A DNA stretch of 64,000 bases from Mycogone perniciosa (Eukaryota > Ascomycota > Sordariomycetes > Hypocreales > Hypocreaceae), in contig JAOALB010000172.1 of the NCBI GenBank assembly GCA_025331125.1, forward strand, positions 1 to 64,000, given 5' to 3'. The notes under the pieces were generated by a model, which was not told the origin of the DNA, ran no database searches, and was given only the letters and a program-made list of their open reading frames with translations. How positions within the stretch are numbered: the first letter of the stretch is position 1; each line of letters begins with the position of its first letter. Positions 32,773 to 42,737 of the stretch are shown in pieces. Made by a program: the position numbers and the translations under genes.

Positions 32773-34267
32773 ATGCTACCCATTCTATATCACTTCGTTC
32801 AGACGCAATGGTCCTCTCTTGTTCGCCGCTTGCGCGTGATTATTCGATCAAAACGCGACGACACGAGTGGTTTCCCTCCTACGCGCGAGCAGATTGAGCG
32901 CAGGAACCAAGACTTTATTGAGTCCATTGACCAGGATGCAATATGTTCTTTAGCATCGCGATATAGGAACCAAGCCCCCTGTCGCGTTGAGGACTCAAAA
33001 AATGGCAGTTTCAACGTCTGCTTCATTCTTGATTTCTATACGGTCAACACGAAATGGGTCGTGAGGATTCCCATTGAGCCGGCACTTCACAATGCCTGGG
33101 AAAAGCTGCAACGGGAGGTTGCCACAATGCAGTAGGAATTTATTCACATTTTTGCCGCGAAATGATAGTTAACATATCTCAAAATCCAGATACCTCCAAC
33201 GCAAGACGAGCATTCCCATCCCGAAGATAATCGCATATGGACGAGACGAAAAGTTGACCAAGAACAGCCAGACGACCCAGGCCTTCCTCATTCTCGACTA
33301 CATCCCCGGTCAACCGCTCGATAAGAAAGCATTTCTCGAAAGTGAGAAAGCGCGCCGGCAGAATTTCTACGCAGAGCTTCTGGAATTTTTCGCCCAGCTA
33401 CGCGACCTTGAGTTTCCACATGCTGGTTCGCTTAAGCCAGCTCCCGATAATAGTCAAGAACCTGTTGTAGGCGGTCTTGCTACCATAGCTATCAATGAAC
33501 TTCAGAACAATGGTACAGAATTCGGAAATCCATATCCTTTTATCTCGGCAATGGGCTTTGTTCGACACCTGTTCCGCGTTTTATCAGAAACCTACCGGCT
33601 GCCTGAAGATGACCTGTCCCGTTCAGATGCGGAATTCCAAATATTTGCCCTCGACAGCATCAATAAGCTGAGATGCAAGCTTATCAGTTCACGCTGGGAC
33701 AATGGTCCTTTTTTCCTCATGCATCTAGATCTACGATGTGGTAATATTATTGTTGATGATGCTTTGCATATTCAAGGTGTTATTGATTGGGAGTGGGCAG
33801 GTACAGTTCCCCGACAAATGTTCACACCACCATCATGGATTACCGGTCAGGATCACGATTACAGACCTCGCATGATGGGCATTGATATCTTTTCTGAATT
33901 CTGCGACGTTCTACGGGCCAAGAGTCAAGAATCTACCCGCTATAATAAGCTTGTGAAGGACTGGGACTTTCAACAGAAGCTTACTCTACCTTTGGCTCAC
34001 ATTTTATACCATCCCTCAGATCTCAGGCGTTCATACTTCAAATTTATTTACCCCCTATTGTTCACACAATCTCGCGAGAATGTGCTTAATGAGTTTTTTT
34101 CCGAAGCGAGACGAGCAAGACAGGTACAGAAGCGGCTGGATGATTCTGAGCGCTACACACAATACTTGAAGAGACGCGGATTATTTGTTCCTGACGCGGA
34201 GTCCCAAGCGAACCGCGAGTGGCTCAACAAGGCGAAAGAATTAAACCAGCTATTGGGAATAGAGTAA
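32773..34267 (+). CDS. Aminoglycoside phosphotransferase (APH)-family kinase-like protein
   Basis: Join(32773..33131, 33190..34267) gives 478 residues. The 58-bp intron (ATGCA|GTAGGA to ATCCAG|A) produces the family-typical EVATMQYLQRKTSIPIPKI. Further features are KWVVRIPIE (nucleotide-binding strand), AFLILDYIPGQPL (hinge), catalytic loop HLDLRCGN (H298, D300, N305) and metal-binding VIDWEWAG (D319). All catalytic residues are present, so an active small-molecule or protein kinase is plausible. Fungi have large families of this type with unknown substrates, and despite the name an antibiotic-resistance role should not be assumed. It is convergent with the coiled-coil gene; the two stop codons are only 7 bp apart. 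Confidence 0.85.
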
Positions 34268-34274
34268 CGAGATG

Positions 34275-34586
34275 CTACTTCTGCAGCTGCCGTTTTTGTT
34301 CCTTCAGATCCTCAATTTGCTCCCATTTCCGTTGAATAGCCTCCCTCATTTTGACCAACATGTCTTCATACTTCTTCAATGACTCATCTATCCCTATAGT
34401 ATCACCTTTGCCTCTCCGAATCGTAGAGCTGGAGGCACTTTTTGACATCTGACTTCGTTGCGCTTCCGGAATAGCGCTCATGAGGTTCACTATATGCTGT
34501 ATCTTCGAATCTTCTTGCTGGATCCAGGACATCTGTTCTTCAATCTCCATCTGTAGCCTCGTGATCTGCTCCTCAGTTGTCGACAT
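34275..34586 (-). CDS. Small coiled-coil protein
   Basis: A 103-residue single-exon protein. Residues 3-42 and 65-100 have heptad-patterned Leu/Ile/Met with many Glu/Lys/Gln, typical of two coiled-coil helices joined by a Ser-rich basic linker (SKSASSSTIRRGKG). The start at 34586 is the first Met. It is convergent with the APH-like gene. Probably a dimerising adaptor; no family recognised. Confidence 0.55.
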   Translation of the reverse strand: MSTTEEQITRLQMEIEEQMSWIQQEDSKIQHIVNLMSAIPEAQRSQMSKSASSSTIRRGKGDTIGIDESLKKYEDMLVKMREAIQRKWEQIEDLKEQKRQLQK

Positions 34587-35168
34587 GATTGTTGATTTAA
34601 CGTGTTTCGATTAGCTTGGAAGGAGTCTGAAAATGTTTAGCTAGGAAGAATTAAGTTTGACATTGCGTACTTAAAAAGACATGTGGTTCGAGGTGTAGAT
34701 GAACGTCGATGACCTAAAGTCTACACCGGCGTGGTCTGGGCGGAGGAGACGTTGGACTTAAATGGGGTCGGGTTGTCTTGTGAAGCGGGGAACGATCACA
34801 GGAGGCTTCGGATTGGCAGACGTATTCAAGGGACACCCACTCTAGCGAAGGTCATTATCGTCTGTTATGACTGAGTCGGATCTTCCTCGGTTTTCAGGGC
34901 GGCAGGGAATTTGCAGTGCCCAACATTACCTGAACACTCCTTTTGTCAAATACTTTGTTTAAACAGGGACCATCTTTTTATTTTTATTTTTTTATTACTA
35001 TTTACGACCACTCTGTACCTAGGTACAACAGCCTCGTCTGGGCAACAGGTCGGTAGGAGCCAGGGGTCTAGACCCTGTTCGTTACGTTTCGCTGAACAAA
35101 GGAAAAGAACAGGGACCATCACAAGAATATTTGTCTTCATTTGCATGCTCTTCGTTATAAGATACCTA
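34587..35168. other. Intergenic region
   Basis: The plus-strand frame 34911-35318 overlaps the 3' end of the recombinase gene and has no coding character. Confidence 0.3.
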
Positions 35169-38036
35169 TCAATCCCAACCCTCTACCCAAAACTCCTCGT
35201 CGGCATGAGGATCAGGGGATCCCTCAGCTTTCCAATCCCAATCCTCAACATAATCAGTGCCTTCCGTCAATTGATCACAGAGAAGGCGCATCCTCTTTCC
35301 TGGGCGAGCGCTAGCTAGATACCACTCCTCTGATTCAGTTACAGTCCTTTTCCTTTTCTTCGTGATATTTAGTTGCTTGATTCTGTCCGGATAATCCCCT
35401 TTTATCTCCATAAGCATACTTGCTGACCTCAGAGCTGGGTCTATAGCTAGCTTGTTATGTAGACTCTCGTCGCTGACGAGCATTGCTCCTGGGATTTCCC
35501 CACCATCATGGACCTCTCTCACGTGCGCCACCCAGAAATCCCGACCATCGATTAAACATTCTTTTGTCTGCTCTTGTCGGGGGCATTCTGGACATTGAAA
35601 TGGGTGAGAGAAATTCCCGGAATGCTTTTTGTTGAGATGCTGTGTGAATCCCCTTGTTGTGAAGAAGTCCTGGCATAATGGGCAATATGCCGTTTTCATA
35701 GTCTTAGGTTGAAGGTTTGGTGCGTGTATCTTGCCATGCGTTCGCTCGACATGGTTGCTCCAAGCACATGGGTTGGCCTCGATCCTGCACTCGACCCATC
35801 CGAGACTTCTGCATTCTGGGCAGAAGAAAGGGTGCTTAAAATCATGAACCTTCTGGACATGTCTGGTGAGTGAAGACTTGCTAAAAAACCCACCACAGCC
35901 AAAGAGGCACCGTGGCTTCTCAGAAGTCTCGAGCTTGAGATCCCCGGTCACAGGGTCAGCATCCTCATCGCCCTCCGGGGTTTGCCCTCTCATGTATGCC
36001 ACAATCTTGTCTGGAAGCGTTATAGGAGGCATTCGATCCGTGAGCAGTGAAGAAATCTTCTCGGCGGCGGCATTGCTGGCCTGGAAAAGCACTCGTCGCG
36101 GGTTGGTGGCCAAAGAATCATATAAATGCGTAGTTGGTTTCCCTTGTGCCCGTAATCTATCGACCTCCGCGAAGTAAGTTCGACGTTTCTCCTGCAGCGT
36201 CAGGTTCTCTAGGTAGTCGTATATGTGTTGAATTCGTCCCCAGATCTTCCCTTCCTCTTTACTTTTCAGCCCGTATTTATTCCGTATGATTGTCAACTCC
36301 TGTCTCAAGGCCTTAATATCATTTCGTTCATCGAACTTGTTTTTCTCCTCCTGTGTGAGGTAGAGAGGGGCATATGGGTCCCGTCGCAAGAAGGCGTTGG
36401 ATATGACGGACCATAGGGCGTCATCTTGTTTACCAAGCTTACCGAATGCAATCTCCGGCAGCTTATTTCGTGTCTGAACCGGCTGATAAGATATTTCGAA
36501 GACTTCCGTTGAGTTTGCAAGAATGTAGTTTCGTACAGCTGAGGTTAAGCTTCCTGTGAAGAACAAGGACAAGGCGTCAGTCAAACAAAGAACATGAAGG
36601 CCACCGCCATCAGTGTCGACCTACCATCAAGCCGTCCCCCTGCACCAACTCTCAGTGAATATGGCCGCTTCCTCTCGCGAGACCCCGCGACAAAATGTAC
36701 GCGATTCCAAACGCCCAAAAACTGATTGTACGATATTGGAATAATCTTCTTTTTCTCTTTCAGCACCTCATCACTCCACTCAAGTCGTACGTAATTCACG
36801 CCTTTCTCGAGCGGCCCGGGACGCAGGACCTGGTCGCATGAATCATAGCCAGCTTTGAAAGCATTATCGGCAATAGCCCTGATAGTGAAAAGCGTGACGA
36901 GACAAAGCAATTTGTGTGGCACAAGTGTCATAGGAACGCGCAACCTGTCTCGTTACAGTGTTGTTAGTCAAGCTGAGATTTGAGTAAGAAGGCGTGTCGT
37001 AGGTTACACTACCTGGAGCGCTGATCTCTCTGAATGCGATTCTTTCTTTGCTTGACGTGGTGAATAGTAATAAATACCACTGGCCAAGTCCTGGACGGCA
37101 CTTCCTGGTCTCTGACCCAAGCAAGCTCAATATCCTCATACTTGATGTTTACTAGACTGCCTGGCCTCCAGCCGCCAATCCCGCCTAAAAGGGTGGCACA
37201 ATGGAATGCAAGCCGTTTGCTGGGTCTGCACGGTATATCTTGTGCCCTTGTCCAGACTGTATCGAGGCAGAAGATGACATCTTCTGCTGTCATCTCAGAC
37301 TTTTCGAAACTCTGCTCGAGGGAAAGACCAAGTTCGATAGCCAAATGCGGTATCCACTGCACTCACCCCGACCTGTCAGCAACACAGCGCCAAGTATGGG
37401 AGGAGAGAGGAACTCACCCGAGCTATCTCATAGGCTGGACTACGACCATGACCAACATTACGGGATGAAAAATTAAGTGTCCAGAATGACGCATTGGCTC
37501 GATCTTCCCTTCGCTTCGCTTTCATTACCCTACTGTCGGCTTCGTTGACAAGAAGAGTCCATGTGTCTTCAACTGAGCAGGCGCTTTGAATGGTCCGAAC
37601 TTCTTCGTACTCCTCCGGCCCCAAGCATGGCCGTTTCGTGATTGAGTTTTCGACGTACAACCTTAAAAATGTTTGGAATATCGATTGGACATCCTCTAAC
37701 CCGACACGAAGGTCAATCCAGACACCTGCGGGATCAATATTAATAGACTCGGCGAAGCTAGACGATTTCCTTAGCACCAGCTAGAGAGCGGCCAGAAGTT
37801 AGGTAAGGGGAAGCATTGTCGCACCATCGCCAATTCTCCCATACCCTGTCACGACGCTTTTGTGTATCCGGGTCTATATATGAATCTTTGTCAAGTGGGT
37901 TCGCCTGGTATTGCTTAAGGGTAGCCAGAGCAATCTTTGCATTAAAAGCCCGTTGGCGAGGTCGTTCAAATGGAAGAGGTCCTTGAGGGGAAATTATGCT
38001 ATCTTTGGAATGAGTCAAGGCCACAGGGATAGCCAT
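35169..38036 (-). CDS. DUF3435 tyrosine recombinase with C2H2 fingers; candidate Starship captain
   Basis: Complement(join(35169..36553, 36625..36944, 37013..37356, 37418..37780, 37845..38036)) gives 867 residues. All phases match; introns are 61-71 bp with CTAAC/CTGAC-like branches. The first join (GTATGG...CTCTAG) is the least certain: it removes a plausible RVWENWRWC segment, so a frameshift there is the alternative. The DUF3435 catalytic core is visible: Arg in GGWRPGSL (about R249), the Y-x-L-R box in RPYSLRVGAG (about Y395/R398, the R-Y-R-Y variant), and the nucleophile in VFEISYQP (about Y429). Residues about 622-756 contain several C2H2-type fingers. Captains catalyse excision and insertion of Starship giant elements, lie at the element's 5' end and point inwards. 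Here that places the element to the left. DUF3435 genes also occur outside captain positions. Confidence 0.8.
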
Positions 38037-40434
38037 GATGGTGGTTTAAATGACGATTGGCCAAGCAAAGGTAGAGAAGGAAAGAAGTTTACGCACATTA
38101 GAAAAAGGGCGGGCAAGAGCGAAGCACGAGGCAGATTTATATACATGCGGTAGCCGCGGAAAGGCACGGAGGACAGACAGGGGATAGGGGGGAATAGCCA
38201 GCCCTCGCCCCCTCCATAGCACCATCATCCATAGAAAGCAAAGGGTGTGGGGAGCGCCGCAAGGACAAAAGCGTACCAACACACGAAGGGGCACGCTTCT
38301 CGTCTCATTAAAATAAGAAGATGGGAGGGACGTGCGGTACCCATTGTTCGACCTTGATCCCGGCCGGCATTAACCTACCTCTCGGGGGTTGAAGGAGGGG
38401 TGCGGTTTGTCCACGGCGCTTCGGTATCGGAGGCCGGACGAAACGGTAGCGGAGATGTAGACGGGGCCTACCCTCTCCGTGGAAACGGCAGCCGGGCCAA
38501 ACACGCAACGGAGGGCCGGGCCGGCAAAACCTCGGGGAAGTTCGATGACTATGGTGGGTTCCCCGTCCGCTCTCCCATAGTCAAGCCAATAAGAGGCAGA
38601 TTAGTAGTCAGGTGGGTGACCACTGGCGAACACCGGCTGTTGTATGTTTTTTGATATTTTTAGTGTTTTCTATAGATTGCATTGTGCGGGGATTATGATA
38701 GGCTGATTGAAGCCATCACCAGGTACATACGACCATAGGTAGTGGAAAATTCGGGGTCCCGTCCGCTCCCCCATAGACAAGCCACTGACCGGCAGATTAG
38801 TAGTTGGGTGGGTGACCACCAGCGAACACCGGCTGTTGTATGTTTTTTGGATGTTCTTTTTGGTGTTTCCTAGGTATTATATGGGAGGCTTTCCAAGATG
38901 CACGCTCTTCTCAAATGAAATCGATGACTTCTTGAGGGATAGTTTCCTTCCCTGCCAGCTTGACGGCATCCAATGGAAGAAATTTGCTTTGTTCTTTGCA
39001 AGTCCCTTCTGCTCCATAACAGATTTCCTTCGATTCTGTTAAATTTGTGCTTTCTTTGGTTGAACCGTGACATTCTCTGATTTTGGTGTCGAAGTTAGAT
39101 CACCTCCAGAATCGATCATGATCATCACGTTCAGGGTGACAGAGACTATCTCGGTGCGCACAAATAGGTGTGCCCCTTGGCGATGGCCGTGGCTTTTACA
39201 TTTCCACTGACGCGTGAGGGTGTTGTGCACACCAGATACATGCTAGCTAACCTTCTAAAGAAGCGTGGCAAGCTCTGATGCCTTTCTCTGATCAGATATC
39301 GGCATAAGGCATTCGCTGTAAACGAGAATCTCCTGCAGCTCTGGCTAAAGTCGCCAACTTCTTCACCTTCTTGTGTCTACCTTTGGAAAAGTGGATCTGG
39401 AGACGTTTGTAGTACCATTGCAAAGGCTTTTGCTATGATGTCCCTATTGGCTCGGCTTCAGCTGGTAAGGTTATAATCAGAAAGCTGTTGCTTAATGTTG
39501 GTACTGACCTTGCGTTGGCGACAGATATTGCTACAGGGAAACGTGAAAACGGAACTGTGGAAGTTTGCTCCAAAAGACAAGCATCAACGAGCCTGTGAAG
39601 CCTAGAGGCACGGATGGACAATGGATTTGGGACAGACAAATTTATCTGGGATGCATCATCAAACTTTTCTCACAGGAAACACATTCTCCAGGACCTCGAG
39701 TCCTACATTTGCACATTCCCAGTATGTGGACTAGATAGCTATGCGTCACAAGGTGCTTGATTCCAACATGCACCGAATCTCCTGGCATTGTCCTAAATGT
39801 CGGGATCCATTCAACTCCTCTGAAGCACTGGAATGTTGTCATATCCACCAGTGACACAGTCGTGAGATATCTGCCAATTAGGTTGTACCCGCTATCGAAC
39901 AATCCAGACAGCCTATAACATTCATATGGCCGAGCGAATACACACCCATTGTGCAACGAGAAGTGGGCCTCAGAAGATCTAACTAATACACCAATACTCG
40001 ACATGGATGAATTCTGACGGCATTTAGGCCACCATTTTCAGCAGGTGGTCGAATTATTCTCTAAGCGCCCGTTTTCTCCAACGGACACTCGGGCCAACTA
40101 GTCAACCCGGCGAGTAAACCTTGAGCATACGAGTGGAATATTAGTAGCAAAGTGAAGAAGATCAAGGTACATATCTTAAACTATTGGTGGCGTAGTATGA
40201 AGAAAGTTGGCGCAAAGGAAGAAATGATAGGTGCATACTGTATCATTGAAACCTCGAAGGATTTTCACGATCGGAGTCCCAACTATCATGAGGCAGCAAC
40301 TTAGCTGTGTGAAGTTATAATAAGTGACATTCCTTGCGTATCAAAAAATCTAAAGTCATATGCGCTAATTGTATCATCCAAATCATTTCCATATGCCCAA
40401 ACCACATCCCTAGAGTATGAAATACATTGACCTC
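38037..40434. other. Region upstream of the recombinase; possible element edge
   Basis: GC-rich to about 38560, then a pair of imperfect direct repeats. Minus-strand frames 39433-39639 and 39642-40004 have mild coding character but no recognised domain and no clean join. If the recombinase is a captain, the 5' boundary of the element should lie here. Confidence 0.35.
38561..38870 (+). repeat. Two imperfect ~110-bp direct repeats upstream of the DUF3435 gene
   Basis: Copy A is about 38561-38670 and copy B about 38757-38870. They share CCCGTCCGCTC.CCCATAG.CAAGCCA, GGCAGATTAGTAGT, GGTGGGTGACCAC, and CGAACACCGGCTGTTGTATG followed by TTTTTTG. Confidence 0.9.
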
Positions 40435-40869
40435 CTACCGAGGTGTCATTTTGACGCTCACAAACAGACCAGTATCACCAGCCACGCCAGTCGATCCGCC
40501 AATACAAGAGGAGAAGCTGCCGCAGCAGACTCTCATGAGGTCCTGCAAGGCGCCAGCGACGGATGCGAAACTGACGTGTGTAGACATAAAAGGCTGTCCG
40601 TTGCTGACGTGAATCGAGACCGAGCCCAAAAAGAAATCAACCGCCGAGGTTTTGCCCAACGTGAAAAGGGATCGTAGATCAACAGGATCCGTGACGTCTC
40701 CGATACTCGTTTGGGTTTGGAGGCTATTGATGAGGCCTGAAATGTCCGTTACTTGAATTGTGTTTGGCTGTCCGTTGAAGCACTCGATGTTGCCAAGGGC
40801 TTGCGCAGAGGCCAGGGAGGCAGTGGTCGCAAGAGCGATAGCGGCAGATGACAGGATGCTGGACTTCAT
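40435..40869 (-). CDS. Small secreted protein
   Basis: A 144-residue single-exon protein. The N-terminus is a clear signal peptide (MKSSILSSAAIALATTASLASA, cleavage after A-S-A likely). The mature part has four Cys (IECFNG, RVCCGSFSSCIGG) and is otherwise neutral and Ser/Gly/Val-rich. No catalytic motif and no hydrophobin spacing. Probably extracellular or wall-associated; no family recognised. Confidence 0.65.
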   Translation of the reverse strand: MKSSILSSAAIALATTASLASAQALGNIECFNGQPNTIQVTDISGLINSLQTQTSIGDVTDPVDLRSLFTLGKTSAVDFFLGSVSIHVSNGQPFMSTHVSFASVAGALQDLMRVCCGSFSSCIGGSTGVAGDTGLFVSVKMTPR

Positions 40870-42649
40870 TTTAGATAGAAGAGTGTGTTAGAATTGTATT
40901 TGTGTATTTAGTGTGTAGAGAGTTTGATTGTGAGCTGCGTGATGAAATGTTGTGTTGATGATTAGTTGTTGAGGGTGTATTGATGAGGAGGACATGGGCA
41001 TTACTTGAGGATCCTCATTATACTTATACCTGCTAGTAGACTCCGCCATGATAATTTCGATGCATTTTTAAGCCTAATTAGATCCCATCCAAAACATTTA
41101 GTATATTTCTCTAAATATAGAGGAAGAGGTTAACATCAATTTCCAACCGGAACGTCAGGATCCCGTGGATAAGAAGACACAAGAGCAAAAGGGAAAGAAA
41201 AGTCTATCTGTAGATACCATCACCTGACAAATATAAGATCGATTACAAGTAGTCTGTCGCATAGCATATAAGGTCACTTATCCACACGCACAGTGTAGGC
41301 TCACATTTTACTGGTCTGACACAGCCTCTATCAGCAGACTACGAATACAGTCCTCCTAGTGGATTCCTAACGCCGAAAGTATGGACTTTGCTGGACACCT
41401 TCTCATGGCACTCCGTACTCCGTATACTTCGCATAACTGGGGAGCCCATTAGTAGTCCAGACCCGCGTGGTTCCTTAGTGCCTCCGCAAACCCGATAGTT
41501 GCCTCCTCTTGAGTAAGGTATTATTATTTAACAGACTATTAGACTACCATTAATAGTTGCTTTCTAAATTGGAATCCATGATGTCGTGACTTTTCTCCGG
41601 GCTATCTCGTACCAAAATCCTAGGCGCAATAATCTTGGACATTAATGCATTATCGCAAATCGGATTATCAACTTTTGCATGTGTGATATTGCCAAGCCAA
41701 ACCGATGCATGTAATATTACTAGTACTCCGTAGTTGGTTCCCACCTGTTGAGCTGCTGACTCGTATCGCCCGTTTCCGTATTAGAAAACTGATTGGCTGG
41801 AAGGCGGGTCAAGGGATAGGTCGGATCAGATACGGTAATATACGAAGTGCGGAGTACTCGTACAAGCAAGGACACAGGGATTCAAGTGCCTATTTGCCGT
41901 AAGGTAGGGGTAACCACCAATAGCTAAGAAATCTTTGGTTTTACTTTTATGCTTCCATCTTACTATCAACTGGAAATGGTATTGGCTGGGAAATGCCACT
42001 GGTATTTCTGTTGGGCATGGAATCTTGGCTAAGAAGTTAACGCTGATACAACCAAAGTCACCCCAAACGGAAGTCAATCACCCCGTTAGGCTGAGCAAGT
42101 CTTTTTTAGCTTAAGGCATAGAGTAAAAATTAAGAGTAAAAAATTACCTATTTGTACTCCGTAATCCTTAGAGATTATATAAAAGGATTTTGCCTTTTTA
42201 GTTAGTTTTGAAATGAAATCTCTGAGCCACCCCAATACCCGGGCCACTTATATAAAAGTAGTGGCTAGCTAGGTACATTTGGATTTTTAACGTATATCGC
42301 TATTAATAACTCCCTATAGGAATCCCTTAAAAATCAAGTCTTTGCCTGGGTATTGTGGTGGGTCAGAGGATTAAAGGCTAAAAGGCGAAGTGCATTTAGT
42401 ATTAGTACTAGTACTATTACTAGTACTAAATATTGGTAATTCGTGACCCTGAAGATAATACACAAACGACCAGTTACACGAGGAGTATAATCTAAAATTA
42501 TTATCTGGGATAACGCAGTATATTATTGACCAGCAATAGAACATAGAATCCTGTGAAGCTATTCCACTACAAGAAAAAATGTTAATATTTATGAGGACGT
42601 TTTGTAGTATTAGGTGAATTAGAAAGAAACGATAAAAATCAAAACAGAG
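40870..42649. other. Intergenic region rich in TACTCCGTA motifs
   Basis: TACTCCGTA-type words at about 41411, 41724, 41848 and 42152. A palindromic AGTACTAGTAC cluster lies at about 42397-42430. No gene supported. Confidence 0.4.
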
Positions 42650-42737
42650 GGGCCAAACCGTGGATTGAACACGGGACCTCTTGCAGTTGAGCTTGTTAAA
42701 TCCCAAAGCAAGAATCATACCACTAGACCATTTGGCC
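42650..42737 (-). tRNA. tRNA-Pro(UGG) with a 16-nt intron
   Basis: Read on the minus strand: acceptor stem GGCCAAA paired with TTTGGCC, D arm TCTAGTGGTATGA, anticodon stem TCTTGC/GCAAGA with loop TTTGGG..T (anticodon TGG), and T arm CCGTG-TTCAATC-CACGG. The intron occupies 42686-42701, directly after position 37, the standard place for eukaryotic tRNA introns. All stems pair. Coordinates include the discriminator base. Confidence 0.92.

Noticed and set aside
34911..35318. 135-codon plus-strand frame
   Set aside because: Overlaps the end of the recombinase gene antisense and contains runs encoded by T-rich DNA; no coding character.
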